A stretch of DNA of 64,000 nt from the NCBI GenBank assembly GCA_013350335.1, contig CM023533.1, positions 33,028,869-33,092,868 of the forward strand. Direction: 5' to 3'. Positions 35,961-49,928 of this stretch are shown one piece after another. Within the stretch, counting starts at the first letter, position 1; each line of letters opens with the position of its first letter. The notes beneath the pieces are model-generated. The model was not told where the DNA came from. It did not search any database and worked only from the letters and a program-made list of their open reading frames with translations. The translations under genes were made by a program, and so were the position numbers. The DNA is from Chimonanthus salicifolius. Lineage: Eukaryota > Streptophyta > Magnoliopsida > Laurales > Calycanthaceae.

Positions 35961-36390
35961 TATAGGTTAGTGGCAAACAGTAGTAGGAAAACTTAGATAA
36001 GAAAACAAATTCTAAGAACATTTTTCATTGGAATCCATCTTCCTGTTGAAATTCATCCCAAGAAACCAACAAACATGCCCTTAAAGTTGATTTTTTGGTA
36101 AGCATTCTAGATTATCAATCTGTTTTGCAATGTATCTGTACTATTCATTGTTTAAGTAAGGAATTAATATTACATTATGATGAATAGCTGTTTGGTACAT
36201 GTGCATTTTGATGTGTTTCTGCAAATCTTTTACACCGAGGCATTTTTGTTGTCTTATTTCTCTAAAGAAGTGGTTTACATGCTCTCAATTATTTCCATTG
36301 TTTATCTCATATATACAAATGTAATAAGATGTGTTTGGTTCCTGGATGATTAATTAAAGTGTTTGTCTGTTCCTTTTTTTCGCTTTTCAG

Positions 36391-36758
36391 CCGGGCTTGA
36401 ATATGGTACCTAGGAAGTTTGTATCTTTGAATGATGCATCTCCTCTAAGTGTGGACCCTACTAATTTTTCCAAGAAGGTGCATGAGAAGGCTAAACTTGA
36501 GGACCCAGAGTCAAGTGCAGGGCCTCCTATGGAAGCTGACGTAGATATTGACCTTGCAGAAGTTTACTTTTTAATCATGCATTTTCTCTCGACTGGGCCA
36601 TGCCAGAGGACCTGCGGACATTTTCTGAATGAACTTTTGGAGCATCAACTTTTGCCTAGAAGATATCATGCTTGGTATTCAAGGAGTGGGCTACGAAGTG
36701 GTTATGAAGAGGATAATGGCTTGTCTTTCCCCTTGAGCTACAATAAATTTGTGGAGAG
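36391..36758 (+). CDS. BRWD-like exon 1: start codon and N-terminal region
   Basis: The acceptor TTTTCAG lies at 36384-36390 and the ATG at 36403. The peptide begins MVPRKFVSLNDASPL. It then has the highly conserved DIDLAEVYFLIMHFLSTGPC and ELLEHQLLPRRYHAWYSRSG that mark the plant BRWD family. The exon ends in phase 2 at 36758 (GAGAG|GTATAT). The family N-terminus starts at the same place, supporting this ATG. Confidence 0.9.
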
Positions 36759-38121
36759 GTATATGATCACTCGCCTCTTTTTTTTTTCTAATTTTTTAAT
36801 ATTTTCTTTTCACCATGCATTATCCACTTCTATGAATGTGTATGAGTGCATGGGTGTGTTTTCTTGTTCGTGTGCGTTGGTGCAATGATGACTAGATGTA
36901 GCATGGATATGGTAAGACATGCTATGGATATGGCAAGTAAACAAATTTTACACATAAAATGAAGTATCATATGTGACACCTTATGGAAATGTTGTCTTCT
37001 TTGATGTGTCTGGGTATCATAGGTTTGGTGGTGTAGCAATTCCCACAAAATCTTGTAATTATCAAACACCTTCTGTACTTTTTGGTTCGTAGTTGTTCTG
37101 TCCGCATGAATATATAAAAAAGTCGCTCATGAGAAAATGGGATCTTTAGCTTACACTATAAAGCACTTGAGTGTGCTCATGCATGTGCATTTTTGTGTTT
37201 GTCCTGAAGTGGGTCCCACAACACACACAACACACCGGTCATGTCAGTATCAATTGGGATAGTCCGTTTATGCCTAAGATTGAACTTGGTTAAGACCCTA
37301 TACCTAATTGCACACCAACAAAGGACTTGAATTCTTGGTAGAGCTTTACCCCTTCAAGTCATACCCACGATGCTTTCCTTCTTCAGATGTTAAAGCTACT
37401 CTAGGACAAGCCTTAGACTGAGAATTCACCCAACCGATCACTGAACCACCTTCTTGCATCATTGACTAATCTTTGGATGTGAGTACAAGAATGAAGAGTT
37501 CAAAGTATCAATCATAGCTCCTCCTTGGGGATTTCCTGATGCCATTACAGTACAAGAACTTAGAGCACAATTTCAATGTGTAAAATAAACACCTTTCAAT
37601 GTGCATAATGAACACCTAAATTTTCTTTTAACTTCTTGAGATTATCCTTGGGGGAGTCCCTAAGGACTTGACCCACTTATAGAGATGGGTTTTCATCAAG
37701 AATCAAAGGTATGGTCTGCTTCTTGAAGAATACTACTACTCAGAGTTTTGAGTTCTAGAATTCTAGGAACTTGAAGAGAAAACCTTAAAGGACTTGATGG
37801 ATTTTGAAGTCCTTGGGATGTTAGAAAAGCTCTAAAAACTAAAGTAGGACATCTGCAGAGTGTTTGGATAATCTTGTTAAACTTGAAAGTGAAGATTTAA
37901 AAGACAATGTGCAAAGACTGCAACGGATCTATTCCATAATTGGACTTTCATGATGCTTGAAAATGCTTCAAAAGCTCCACTTTCCAATGGCCAGAAGTGT
38001 GCCAAAATGCCTTAGGAGGATAAATATAGGCTTCAAAACCACTTAAAAGGAGGAGAGGAATCCTTGAGAAAATTGGAAAAATTTGATTCCAGAATTGCAG
38101 TGCAGTTCTTCCCCTTTTCAA

Positions 38122-38219
<98 letters not shown>

Positions 38220-41200
38220 GCACGCACGCACGCTAGCTAGCTTGCTAGCTTGCTTTAAAATTTCTTCTTACAACTTCTTGATTTTTGGGCCATTTTCCCT
38301 TGAATATTCTCTAATTTGAGCTCTCTCGTTTATGTTGAAGAGTTGACTTGATGAATTTGTGATGATACGTAATTTCAGGCTGTTTCAGATCAGGTGGGCC
38401 CCGCATGATCACAAATTGGATGGACCTATATGTGGCCTGCTTTATATTAATTTAACTGTAATTTTTTCATCTAGACTTCAAATTTAGGAAGCTAACTTAG
38501 CGATCTTTAAAATGGTATTCAAGTGATGATGGTATGATTATTGTACCGTCATTGTAGGTGGGCCACACCCTACATCTTTTGCTCCATGTATCCAGTTACC
38601 AATCTCTAAGTTGTGTTTGGAAGATAATTGAGGGATCTCCTAAGTGATTCCCATATCATGATCATGTGATCTTCATGAGTGGGCGCATTTTGTGCCTTTA
38701 CATTAACTTTTCCAATCAACTGCCCATCTCTTTTGGAGCGCCTCTTAGACCTTGGATATGCCATTTGTTATCTCCTTAGGCATTTTACATAATCATTGAT
38801 TGATCAAGCTTTATAAAAAACTAGATCATCATGGATCATGCTAGATCTTTGTTAGATTGACCTGTATGAGGTATAGGTCACTGTGATCGGGCTATGTAAA
38901 GTATGGATTATATATGAAGGGTCTAGAGCATAATGATCTTGCATGGATCCTTTTAGATCTCCTTGAGATTTTGTTGGATGGAGCTTGCAAAGACTTGGAT
39001 CATGTCTTCTTAAGCTATTTTGCAAAGATTTTAGGTGCCAACATATGATATTCCTCCTAGTCAGTCAAGAAGAGGCACCATTGAAAACCTTCTTCACATC
39101 TCCTTCTCTTGTACCTTCTTGTTCTTTAATGAAATTATATGTTACCTCCCTCCCCCCCTCGCTAAGATACTTGATTGAGTGGGTAGAAGAATAGAGAATG
39201 AAGTGATGGAGTGGAAGAAACAAGAGAAGTTGTCCAATGTATTTCTCTATTTCACATTCAGTACACGGGTATATATACAAGTTAAAAGAAACCTTTTAGA
39301 TTAGGTAAAATCCAATTTGGATTGCTAATAACAAATGGTAATTATGTGAAGACATCATTTACAACAGCCTAGTAAGGTCATCTCCAATACCACACAAAAT
39401 GCATTTTATCAATTCTTTTTTTTTTTTCCTGGGAAATGATGACTTTTACTAAAAAGGAAGGATAAGGGACTTGAGATGAGACTCCCAACCAGAGAGGAGC
39501 CTAATACAAACCAGAACAGTCTGGGAAAACAAAACTAACTACAGGAATGCATAGAACTCCCAGCCTGATTAACAGCAATAGAAAAAGAAAACTCAGCATG
39601 ACTGCCTCAATCTGAAAGGAAAAACATCCCTTTATGAAGGACTTGAACCACTCCATGTAGTTGTAGCTTTAGCTAAAACTAAAAAATCTGCTACCATGTT
39701 GACACTCCTGGGAATGTGCTGAAGATGGTGGAAATTAGCTGAGACCAGGTCTGTTATCTCCTTTATAAAGTCTGCTAGATTCCGAGGAAAAGGAAATCTA
39801 TATCTGTATTCTCTGCCCACTGGATAGCACTTAGAGAGTCACCCTCTTTATAAGTATTTGAATTCCAGATCTTAAAAGATCTCTGCAACCTTGCAGCGGT
39901 GCCTTAACCTTTGCTTCATCAGCATCAGTGACTTTGACAGGAATAGAATGGATAAATGAGTGCTCTCCCTTAGAGTCTTTAGTAGACCCCCTATTCCAGC
40001 ATAAGATGAATCATTTGAGACACTGCAATCAAAATTAAGTTTGTGGCACCCTTCTTCAGGGTACACCTAAGAAGAAACAGGGTTGACAAGGGCAGGTTTC
40101 TTGCAATCTAAGCATGCTGATTTGCACCTCTCCATGCCATTTCTAGGAACTCCATTAAACTGGGGAAGAACCAAATCCCAAGAGAGAGCTTTTACATAAA
40201 CAATCTCTGCTACCTGACATACTGGGATTGCAATTCACCAATTGCCAGAACTTGTGAAGACGCCATCTTAAGTCACCTGATGCTGCTTCCATCTAGTGCT
40301 GAGAAAAGCCTAATGCTGAAGTTGATTCATTAGCAAATTTAGGAGCTAATACTTGGTAGGAGGCAATTTTAATTGCAGATGGCTTGGAAGGATTTCTGTT
40401 CTTTCATTTATACATTCCTTGATATGATTCTCTTAATGTTATGTTCCATTGTACATTTAACATCTGAATAGAATTTTTGTCAATTTTAGAAGGAAGCATT
40501 ATTTTTTGATTGATTGTTATTACCATATTATTGATTCTCCCATCTAAAGAGCGAGAAGTACCGGCCTCATGATTAGACTCACCGAGTCCAAACCCTCGTC
40601 GACCAATCTGGGACTGTTTTAGGTGGTTCCATTGCCTGTAATGTGAGGAGTTGCTTTTATGTTATAGCTTGCCACTCTTAGCTTATTACTATCTGGCATT
40701 GCATGATCAATTGTGAATCTCATTCATAATTTTTGAAGTTTTCTATTTCTGTTTGAAGAACTTGATTTTACCTTAAACTGTGAACAGAATGAATTGTGAG
40801 AAAAAAGCTTTGTGATTGGACTTATCAACAAATCCTTCAATGTTACTCTTTAGGTATCCGCATATCGAAAATGATCACTTGGTTAAGCTTCTGAAGCAGT
40901 TGTTACTGAGTAATGCCCCTCCACTGCATGGCATGACTGGGGGAAACACTCCAAACGCAGCTGACGTCCCTACACTACTGGGATCTGGTTCCTTGTCACT
41001 TTTGGACTGTAAGTAATCCTTTTATTACGATGTGCACCTTTGAGGATGGGATCTCTGCCTGGCCATAACATACTTGAATCCATCTAATCTACCTCTCATA
41101 TTGAGGTGGCTTTTGCCAGTAGAATGGTAGGAAGAATATGCTCAAATTGTTATGGCTCAACACCTCTTTCCTGCAAAATGGATGAGGTAAACAATAACGA

Positions 41201-44200
41201 CCTTGCCTGTGGTACAATCAAACTGGCTAAAAATTTACTTTTCTGAACATGATATGCTATTTTTTTTTTTTTAAAATTTTTAGTAATTTTAAATCAATAT
41301 ATCTTAATACTTAATACTTCTAAAAATATTTAATAGTTAATTCATGTTAAATATATCTTGGGATTTTCTTTCCACCTGTTTTTAGCTTCAATTTTCAATT
41401 ATCTCATTTCTAAAGTATTTTCTGACTTTCTGCGTCCTGCAGCTCACAAGAATCGAGAAGATAAGAAAACCACTCAATTACCAGGATACTTGCGTTGGCC
41501 TCACATGCAGGCTGATCAAGTACGGGGTTTATGTTTGAGAGAGATTGGAGGTGGATTTAGAAAACATCATCGTGCTCCGTCCATTCGTGCAGCCTGTTAC
41601 ACCATCGCCAAACCATCAATGATGATGCAAAAGATGCAGATAACTAAAAAATTAAGAGGGCACCGGGATGCTGTCTATTGTGGTATGTGTATATTTTTTC
41701 CTCCATTTAATAGAGCCTTTCTTTTTTTTAATTCACTCCAAGGTTAATTTGATTATCTGTCATGTGGATGCATTTTTTAGAACCATTCATTTAAAAAAGG
41801 GAAACTGTAAACCTCCAACTTAGGATAAAGTTTTTCTGATGAATCATGTCAACTTTGTTGCATGAAGAATTTTGACAAATGATCCCTTTGCTATCCAGAA
41901 TGCCAAAATTGGTATATAATGATTGATGGAGATGATGTTGGTATCTAGGACCCCAAAAGCTGGTAGTTTGGATCGATTAAAAAAGATGTTAGTATTTAGG
42001 ACGCACTAGAAGAGATCAAGCATGACCTTTGAATCTTTGTTCAGTTAAAAAAAGCTGATTGCTCCCAGTTCTAAGCTTCCTAAAGTGAATGGATGCTTGT
42101 AGTTCTTGTTCTTTTTATTTATTTTTATTTAGTCCTTATAGTTTTTGGCTAAAGGATTTTACTATTTAACCAAACAAACCAAACATCATTTTTGGCGGGG
42201 GCATTGCCAGAACTGCCACAATCCACGGACAATGTAAATGTTTGTGAAGCAGCAAAAATGCGTCTTTTGGTTTTCCTGAGAAGCCAAGCAGCCAAGTGTT
42301 ACTGAGTTTACTTAGTGGGATTTCTTTCAATCAATTGTTCCAATCAAGGATGGTTCACATGGCTTTTATAGTTGTAGGAAGGGATTTTTTTCCTTCAAGG
42401 TTTTGAACTTTACATGTCAATATGTGATAAGGTGCGTGATAGTTATTTTTTTCCCTTTTCTTTCTCCCTTAGGGTTTGTGATACCAAAATTGTGATCATG
42501 GAGATTGTAAAAGTGAGCGTGTTTCATGTTTTGATTTTAAAAGATTTCTTTTAGAATTCAACTGGTTACTTCCTGCCTTAGGAAGCGGGAGGTCACTAGT
42601 TCGAGTCCCAACGGCGTTAACCAGAGGCGTCCTGTGTGGGTGTGGGGCGTCTCCTCTAGGGTGGGTTTTAGGAGAGAGGGGCGTAAGCGCACCCTGGCAA
42701 CTTGACAACAGACCGCTGGGGTGGGCTCGGGGTTTCCCCTAAGTTATCAAAAAAGATGAAGATTTCTTTGAGAATTGGAGGGCACTTTGCTTTGGCATCA
42801 TTCATTGGGAAAGAATTGAGACACTAGTTGCCAGAGTATGTAACATGATGTTGAAACAGTATGAAATGAAATGAGTAATGTTCATCAATAAAAAAAATTG
42901 ATACAAGAAAATTTGCCTTTTGTATATTGCTTGTATATGTATTTTTTTTAATGATTGTTGTTTCTATATATGTTAAAATGCTATATTCATATAGAATTTT
43001 AGAATCATGGAAACTAGAAGAAAGAGAAGTAAACTATAGCTGTCACAATTAGTTCAGATTTCATAGAATTCTCACTTCCCTTCACAACCATCAAATTAGA
43101 ATATGTTTTGGATAGATGACATGTGGCTTTGGCTTGAAGAGAGATTTCCTGTTAACCTGTGATCATGAGTCATCACCTTTTTCATTTCAATCATTTTTGG
43201 CATGGGCTTAAGCTAGACTGATTTGTTGATATTCACATTCAGAAATAAGTTAATCAGGAAAAGTGACGATGGTGAATTTAGTGTGAACTTTTGGTGAACA
43301 TAGTGTTGGGCATCCTTCTTACATGAGAACTGCTTTCTGTATTTCTGCTTCTGGGCCTCTGTTCCTTTTCTTATTTGTTTATTGTTCTTTGAAGTTTGCC
43401 TTTTTTTGTTTTCTTGAGCTTATTCAGATTATAGAAAACTAGTAATCACATTTGCTTGAATGATGTCTTCTGCAGCCATATTTGACAGAGCTGGTCGACA
43501 TGTCATTACTGGTTCAGATGATCGCCTTGTAAAGATTTGGTCAATGGAGACGGCATTTTGCTTGTCCAGTTGTCGTGGACATGAAGTGAGTGTAAAGGTT
43601 TTTCTACCATTGAGACTGTTATAAGTCAGAAGGTCAAATATTGCAAGATTTCGTTGTTGTTGACTACTGTAGTATTGAAATATTTGCCTTCATGCTGAAT
43701 ATTTTACTATCACAATATTCCATGTTAAACATGTCATCTTGCAAATTTCTGTCATACCATTTGGATATGATCAAGATGGCATTTAAATACAGTTAAAAAT
43801 GGTAATATTAGACTTGGCCGAATGTCTGTGCTGTACCCTGTTTCTTTGTCCCTTTTATAAATTAATCATTTGTTCTCCATTAAGGGTGACATTACTGATT
43901 TGAGTGTGAGTTCAAATAATGCTGTGGTGGCTTCTTCTTCAAATGACTGCACCATTCGAGTCGTAAGTTTTCTTAATTACATTATTAATGTTCATATGAT
44001 CTGTGTTTTTGTGCTTATCTGTAACTTTAATGTTTTCATTGCTCTTGCATCTCGTACAGTGGCGATTGCCTGATGGGCTACCAATTTCAGTCTTACGAGG
44101 ACACACTGCAGCAGTTACTGCCATTGCATTCAGTCCAAGGCCAGGCGCTGTTTACCAGCTTTTGTCGTAAGTCATATTCCTTATTCTCGGGCCACTCTGA

Positions 44201-47200
44201 TTACTAATTTTCCAATCACTTCATAATTCTGGGTTTTTCATGTTCTATTATGGTTAGGTAATTAAAATATTATTTGATTACAATGAATTTGACTTTTTAT
44301 ATTCCCTTTTTAATGTCAGTACTCATTTTTTATACATGTTTTTTGATGAATTTATCAGATGCTTCAACTTCTAGTTCCTTGACTGGGCCTTTTGTCACGG
44401 GTCGATTTCACACTAAAAAATGGTTAGCCATTTTAGGATGGGAAGCCCCTCCGTAACAGTGGTATCAGAGCAAATTGGGCCACTTTCGTGTGGGTTCGGG
44501 ACTCTCCCTAGGTGTGGACCCTATAGAAAAGAGGTGTAGGCTCCCTAGCATTGAAAGCTGACATGTATTGGTTGAGGGCAATGTGGGCCCTACCTTGAAA
44601 GGGACCAAGGTAAGAATATTCTAGGGGTGTTGTACTGGTTGAGGGCGAGGCACGGACTTTAAGAGGGCAAAAGGCAAGAATATACAGGGGGTATTCGTAG
44701 CCATGTGGGCCCTACACAAGGGGTGTGGGACCCCCTAACGAGGGCGTCAGGGATTGGGTTGGGGAGCCTGTCACAGAGACAAAAGTCCCACATCGGAAAT
44801 GGCCTAGGATGATCTTGGGCTTATAAGTGGGGTAGACACCACCCACAATGGCTAGTCATTTTGGGATGGGAAGCCACTATGTAACATTTGTGTACATTTA
44901 TTAATATTCATCCATTATATATTGGTTCTTGTAAGAGATGGTTTTTCTCCTACAGTTCCTTCCTTTTTTTTTTTTTTTTTTGAGCAGTAACAGTGAAAAT
45001 TCATTAAAAATGAAAAGATACAAGTACATATACATTAAGAAAAAGGAGGGTCGTAACAAAATTAGACCACCAAGAAAGGACAAAGTAGAATGAAAGTGAA
45101 GTACAAAAAACAGATCACTATGGTACAGAGAAAAAAAGACATCTGAAAAGTGGTTTTCGACTCCCAACATGGCAAAATAGTCTATCACTCCAGTTAGCTG
45201 TTCGGTAGGTCTGAATCAAAAGATGCATCAAGCCTACATGGGATTCTTCAATATAGTGCATGAAGTCCTTGTTCATATTATGTACTATATAAAGTGATTA
45301 CCACTATTGGAAAAAAAAATCTTTATGAAGCTACCACAAAATTTTGTAAAATTTGTCTTCTTACAAGGGCCAATTTGTATTTTCCTACTTATCCATTTTG
45401 GTTACTGCTGGAAACCCCAAATGCTCTTTATACTGAATTTTTCTTTTTACTTCCAGTGTAAAATTCTTTTGTTGGAGTTGAACCTTGCATGCAATAATAT
45501 TTAGTACTTGGTGTGGTGGTTATAGCAATCATGATAATGGATGGTAATAAGATAACCTGTTCTAGAAAATCATGATAATGGATGGTGATAACGTAACCTT
45601 CTGTATATTACTACATCCTAACAAAGTGCATGTGCGACAAATAAATTATTTTCATCTGATATCTAAAAATGCAGCTGGTAAATGAAATATAATAAATATA
45701 GTCATTGGTATAGGAAGTGAGTTTGTTTATGTAATGACCCGTTCCACTAGCATGATATTGTCCGCTCTGGGCCTCACACATGGCCCGCACGGCTTTCAGT
45801 TGGTGAGCCAACCTATTGTTGCTCCCAAAAGGCATCATGCTAGAAGGAGGAAGACTACCACTTATATACCAGGGAATTTACAATGTAACTAGCAATGTGG
45901 GACTTTTTTCTCCATATGCACGCTCCACACTATAGACCCCCTCTGGGGCGGGGTATTACAATCTACCCCCTTTAAAGCCAGAGCCGTCCCCGGCTCTAAA
46001 CACATGACAACTAAGCACACACCCTCAGCCAGAGAGTTAAACCGGCTCTGATACCATTTGTAACGACCCGGCCCGCTAACATGATATTGTTCGCTCTGGG
46101 CCTCACACATGTCCGCATGACTTTCAATTGGCGAGCTAGTCCACTGTTGCTCCCAAAAGGCCTCATGCTAGAAGGAGGAAGGTTACCACTTATATACTAG
46201 GGAATTTACAACGTAACTAGCAATGTGTGACTTTCCCTCCATATGCATGCTCCACACTATAGACCCCCTCTAGGGCGGGGTATTACAGTGTATTTTTTGA
46301 ACAAAATAATCTTAGTTGGGCTTTTCCTTTCCCTTTTCTTCCCAAATGCAAAGGCCACATGACTGGCTCTTAAAAAGGCTTCGACACGGTGTTGGTTGTT
46401 AAAAATTAGGAAACTGGGAATTATTGATCTCAGAATGTGATTTCAATTGATGGATTTTTCCTCTGTCGTGTGTCCTTGTCTTCAAAACAAACTATGGCTC
46501 TGATTTGAGTTAGGATTTCGTTTGTAGTTAGACATGAACTTGTTTGGCTTGTCATTTATCTTTAAGTTCTCAATGCAAACTAAGTTGTAGGGGTTACATG
46601 TATATATGCTGCAACCCGACATCAGTGTAGACACAAATTTTCAATTTTTTTTATTAAAACTATCATTCAATATTTGAAAGTACAAAGTGAGTACATAGTT
46701 CTAAAAAACAGATCTTTGCTCTTCCTTGAGAGACTAGTCTAATCATGTCTTTAGATGTAAAAGGTTTCAAGCATCTATACAAATGATCATGAAATAATCA
46801 TAAATTTGAAATGCCTCAAGTATGGTCTTCAGAGACTTGATCCATGAAAACGTAGGTGAAGGTCGAGGGACTTGTGTGCACCTGGTACGAAGATTGTAAG
46901 CTAGGGTAGACAAGTTCTTGATTTCACTTACAAACTTGGTAAAATTTGGATCCTCGACCAAAGTTAAGAAGTGTTAATGGATTCATAGAATCCAAACAGC
47001 ACTGTCAAATGAAGTGCAAATGGGACTACGAGTCCCAAACTACACTGTGGAGATGATATGTGAATTGAAGTACGACCTCCAAACCAATGTTGTTAAAATC
47101 GCACAATTCACGGTTTGAATCGTGCGATTCAAATCGAGTCGGAGTTGCAACGAGTCAAATCGCAAGTAGGAAATCATGCGATTCTAGGGGTGACACAAAT

Positions 47201-49879
47201 AGTACAAGTCACCCTCATGAATTTGAAAGTCGTGCGATTCCTGTAGAAGAGGAAAAAACGAAGAAGAAAAAACGAGAAAGAGGAGGAAAAAGGGAAGTAG
47301 AACATACCTTTCGTCGCATGCCTTGCTTTCTTTCTTCTTCCCATCATTTCTATTTTCTTCTCTTTTTCTTCTTGTTTCAGGTGCCGCCCTCTCGGTATTC
47401 TTAGGGTTTCCGTGGCTTTCTTATATTTTTCTTCTTATTTCAATTTTCACGTGCCGCAGCAGTTCTCGGTATTTCACGTGGCTTTCATGACTCTCGCTAT
47501 ATTAGGTTTTTAAGTTTCGTTGTAGACATGTAATATTTTTTTTTCGAGTGATGTTCTCTAGTCTTCCTTTATATAGTTTATTTCTCTTTTTAGTTGAATA
47601 TTTTTTTCTCTTGTTTTTCACATGTTTATTTTTCTTATTTTTATTTTTTTGCCATCTTTTTCTATTTTTATTAAAAACTTCTTTTTTATTTTTTATTTTC
47701 AATCTTTTGTATCTATTTTAAAAAAATAAGTCTCTAAAAATGATTTTTTATTTTTTATTTGATGAATGCTATTTAGATTTATTTAAATGCCTTTGATTTA
47801 TTTATTGATTTCTTAAATTTATCAATACTTAATATTTATATTTAAATCTCATAGTATTATATTTTTGTGTCTTTTTTATGGTTATTTACGATGGATAATA
47901 AGTGTCAAATTGGGGATGACAATTGCTTGACCGATTTTTTATAATTTATAGAATAATTTTAAAATAATTTAAGAATGGATGTTTAGTATATTTATAATTT
48001 ATAGAATAATTTTAGAAAAAAACATTATGAATCTTATGATTTTACGATTTTCGATTTATGGTTCACACCCTAGACCGATTTTCGATACGATTCGAGTTTG
48101 ACAACATTGCTCCAAACCACTCTGAATTCGATGTGTGAAAGAGAGAGAAATCTTTGACCACACTCTCTCTCCGAGGAAGAAAATCTTTCGAACGTTCTAA
48201 AAGTATGTTTGCGAGAGTGCCTCTAAAAGATTCCACCTCTCAAGACCAAGGGGGTATTTATAGTTTGTGGGTGGAGAGTGTTGCACTTGTTGAGTGCAGC
48301 CCCATGGGTGCAGTTCCGTGGAGTGCAACCCCATAGAGTGCATCCCCGTAGAGTACAACCTTGTAGAGTGCAGCCTCGTCCAGTGTAACCCCATGGGAAC
48401 ACTTATGGATCCTTTGTAATGTTTGAACCACATATCAAATCAATGATTCGTAAGTCGCATTGGAAAAATGACATAGGTATCTTGGAGATGATACTTGGAT
48501 TGTGGACATCCAATCATAGGTGGATGCCATACTAGATCTACATATCCAATCAATGATCTGTAAGTTGTACCATATGGATAGTTCAAGGATCTTTAAGACA
48601 GCGTGTAGGCTTTGACCTTCTTTGGTCATGTGATCATCACAGGTGGGACTAATCCCACAGATACATGAAACCACCTACAAATCTCGTGTATTGGGTAAGT
48701 CCGGGGAGAGTCGAACTCGAGTCCTCTAGTCTATTCTTAGAAGCTCAAGCCAACTGATTATGCCTGTAGGCCATTGTTGATGGGAAAAAAAGAAACTAGT
48801 CATGAAAAAGAATGGTTCTTTTATTTTTCTCCATGAATGGACTGGAAATGATATTTTTTAATGGAGTAAATGAAATCTAGAGTTGTCACTAGACCTAGAT
48901 CCAGCCCATTGCCTGGCCTGCCTGGTCTATTGTTGTTGTTATTATTATTAAATAGATGGACCCAACAGGCTTTTGGACAAGCTGGATCTGGATCTGATAG
49001 TATTAGTTAGCAGGAGGGCTCAGACAAGCATATTTGGCCCGTTGAATGTTCCAGCTCTCTTAAGTATCATCTAAATTCGAAAAGACTAGTGCAGTCCGTG
49101 AGTTTATCCCAGATCATTTTGTTTACAGAAAAGGCATGGAACCGGCAAGTTGACTTTCATGACATCTTATGTGAACTATACTATCTTCTTAAAGTACTTT
49201 ACCTCCTGTCTTGTATCTGATGGATCTAAAGACTTGCATCCATGTCAGTTATTCAAGTTATCTGCTGGGGTAGATAGTCTTAAGGGTGAAAATGGGTTAG
49301 TGTTGAATTGGGTCCAAATAATCGACACACTTATTTCAAACCCTCAAGCTAAAGTCGTCCATTTATTATTTTTAAACCATATATTTAAGCCACAGAATTT
49401 GAGAACTTTTACATTTTTTTTAATTACTAAATTTTTATGGCCTTCAAATAATCTTGAGCCCACAAAAATCATATTGGTCGAATCAATTAAGTGTTTTTTA
49501 AGCCATCCAAATTTTAATGAAGTTAAATATTTTTAATTTCTAAACTAGTATGGCGTTTATGAACAAGTGGGCTGACAAAATCACCTTGATCACAAAAAAT
49601 GATATGAACTTTATAAACCTATTAGTGAGTAAAACTAGACATCAAATTAAACACAATATCCTGAGAAAGCCTGGAACCATATGTCTTCAAACTTCCAATA
49701 TCCTTTTTTACTTTTTGTTCTCCCTCTAAAGATTGATTCGTCATTTCAGATTCTCTGATAATTGTGTATGGCATTGATAGCTGTGACACACCATTCATTT
49801 CCTAAGGATTGGGACCATATAATTGCTTCCATTATTACCTATTGACACTACCTTGTGCTTGAAGCGGTTCACTGCATGA

Positions 49880-49928
<49 letters not shown>

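Larger units (their letters stand above)
26751..36390 (+). other. Inferred 5'UTR intron of the BRWD-like gene, filled with transposons
   Basis: About 9.6 kb without host exons. It contains a hAT-type element (27452-27830), antisense LINE pieces, a copia element interrupted twice, and decaying repeats (listed separately). The part at 29150-30470 has no gene that I recognise. It holds TA-rich and CTCTGTATGTAATC-like sequence that might be an LTR end near 29480-29560. Confidence 0.4.
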
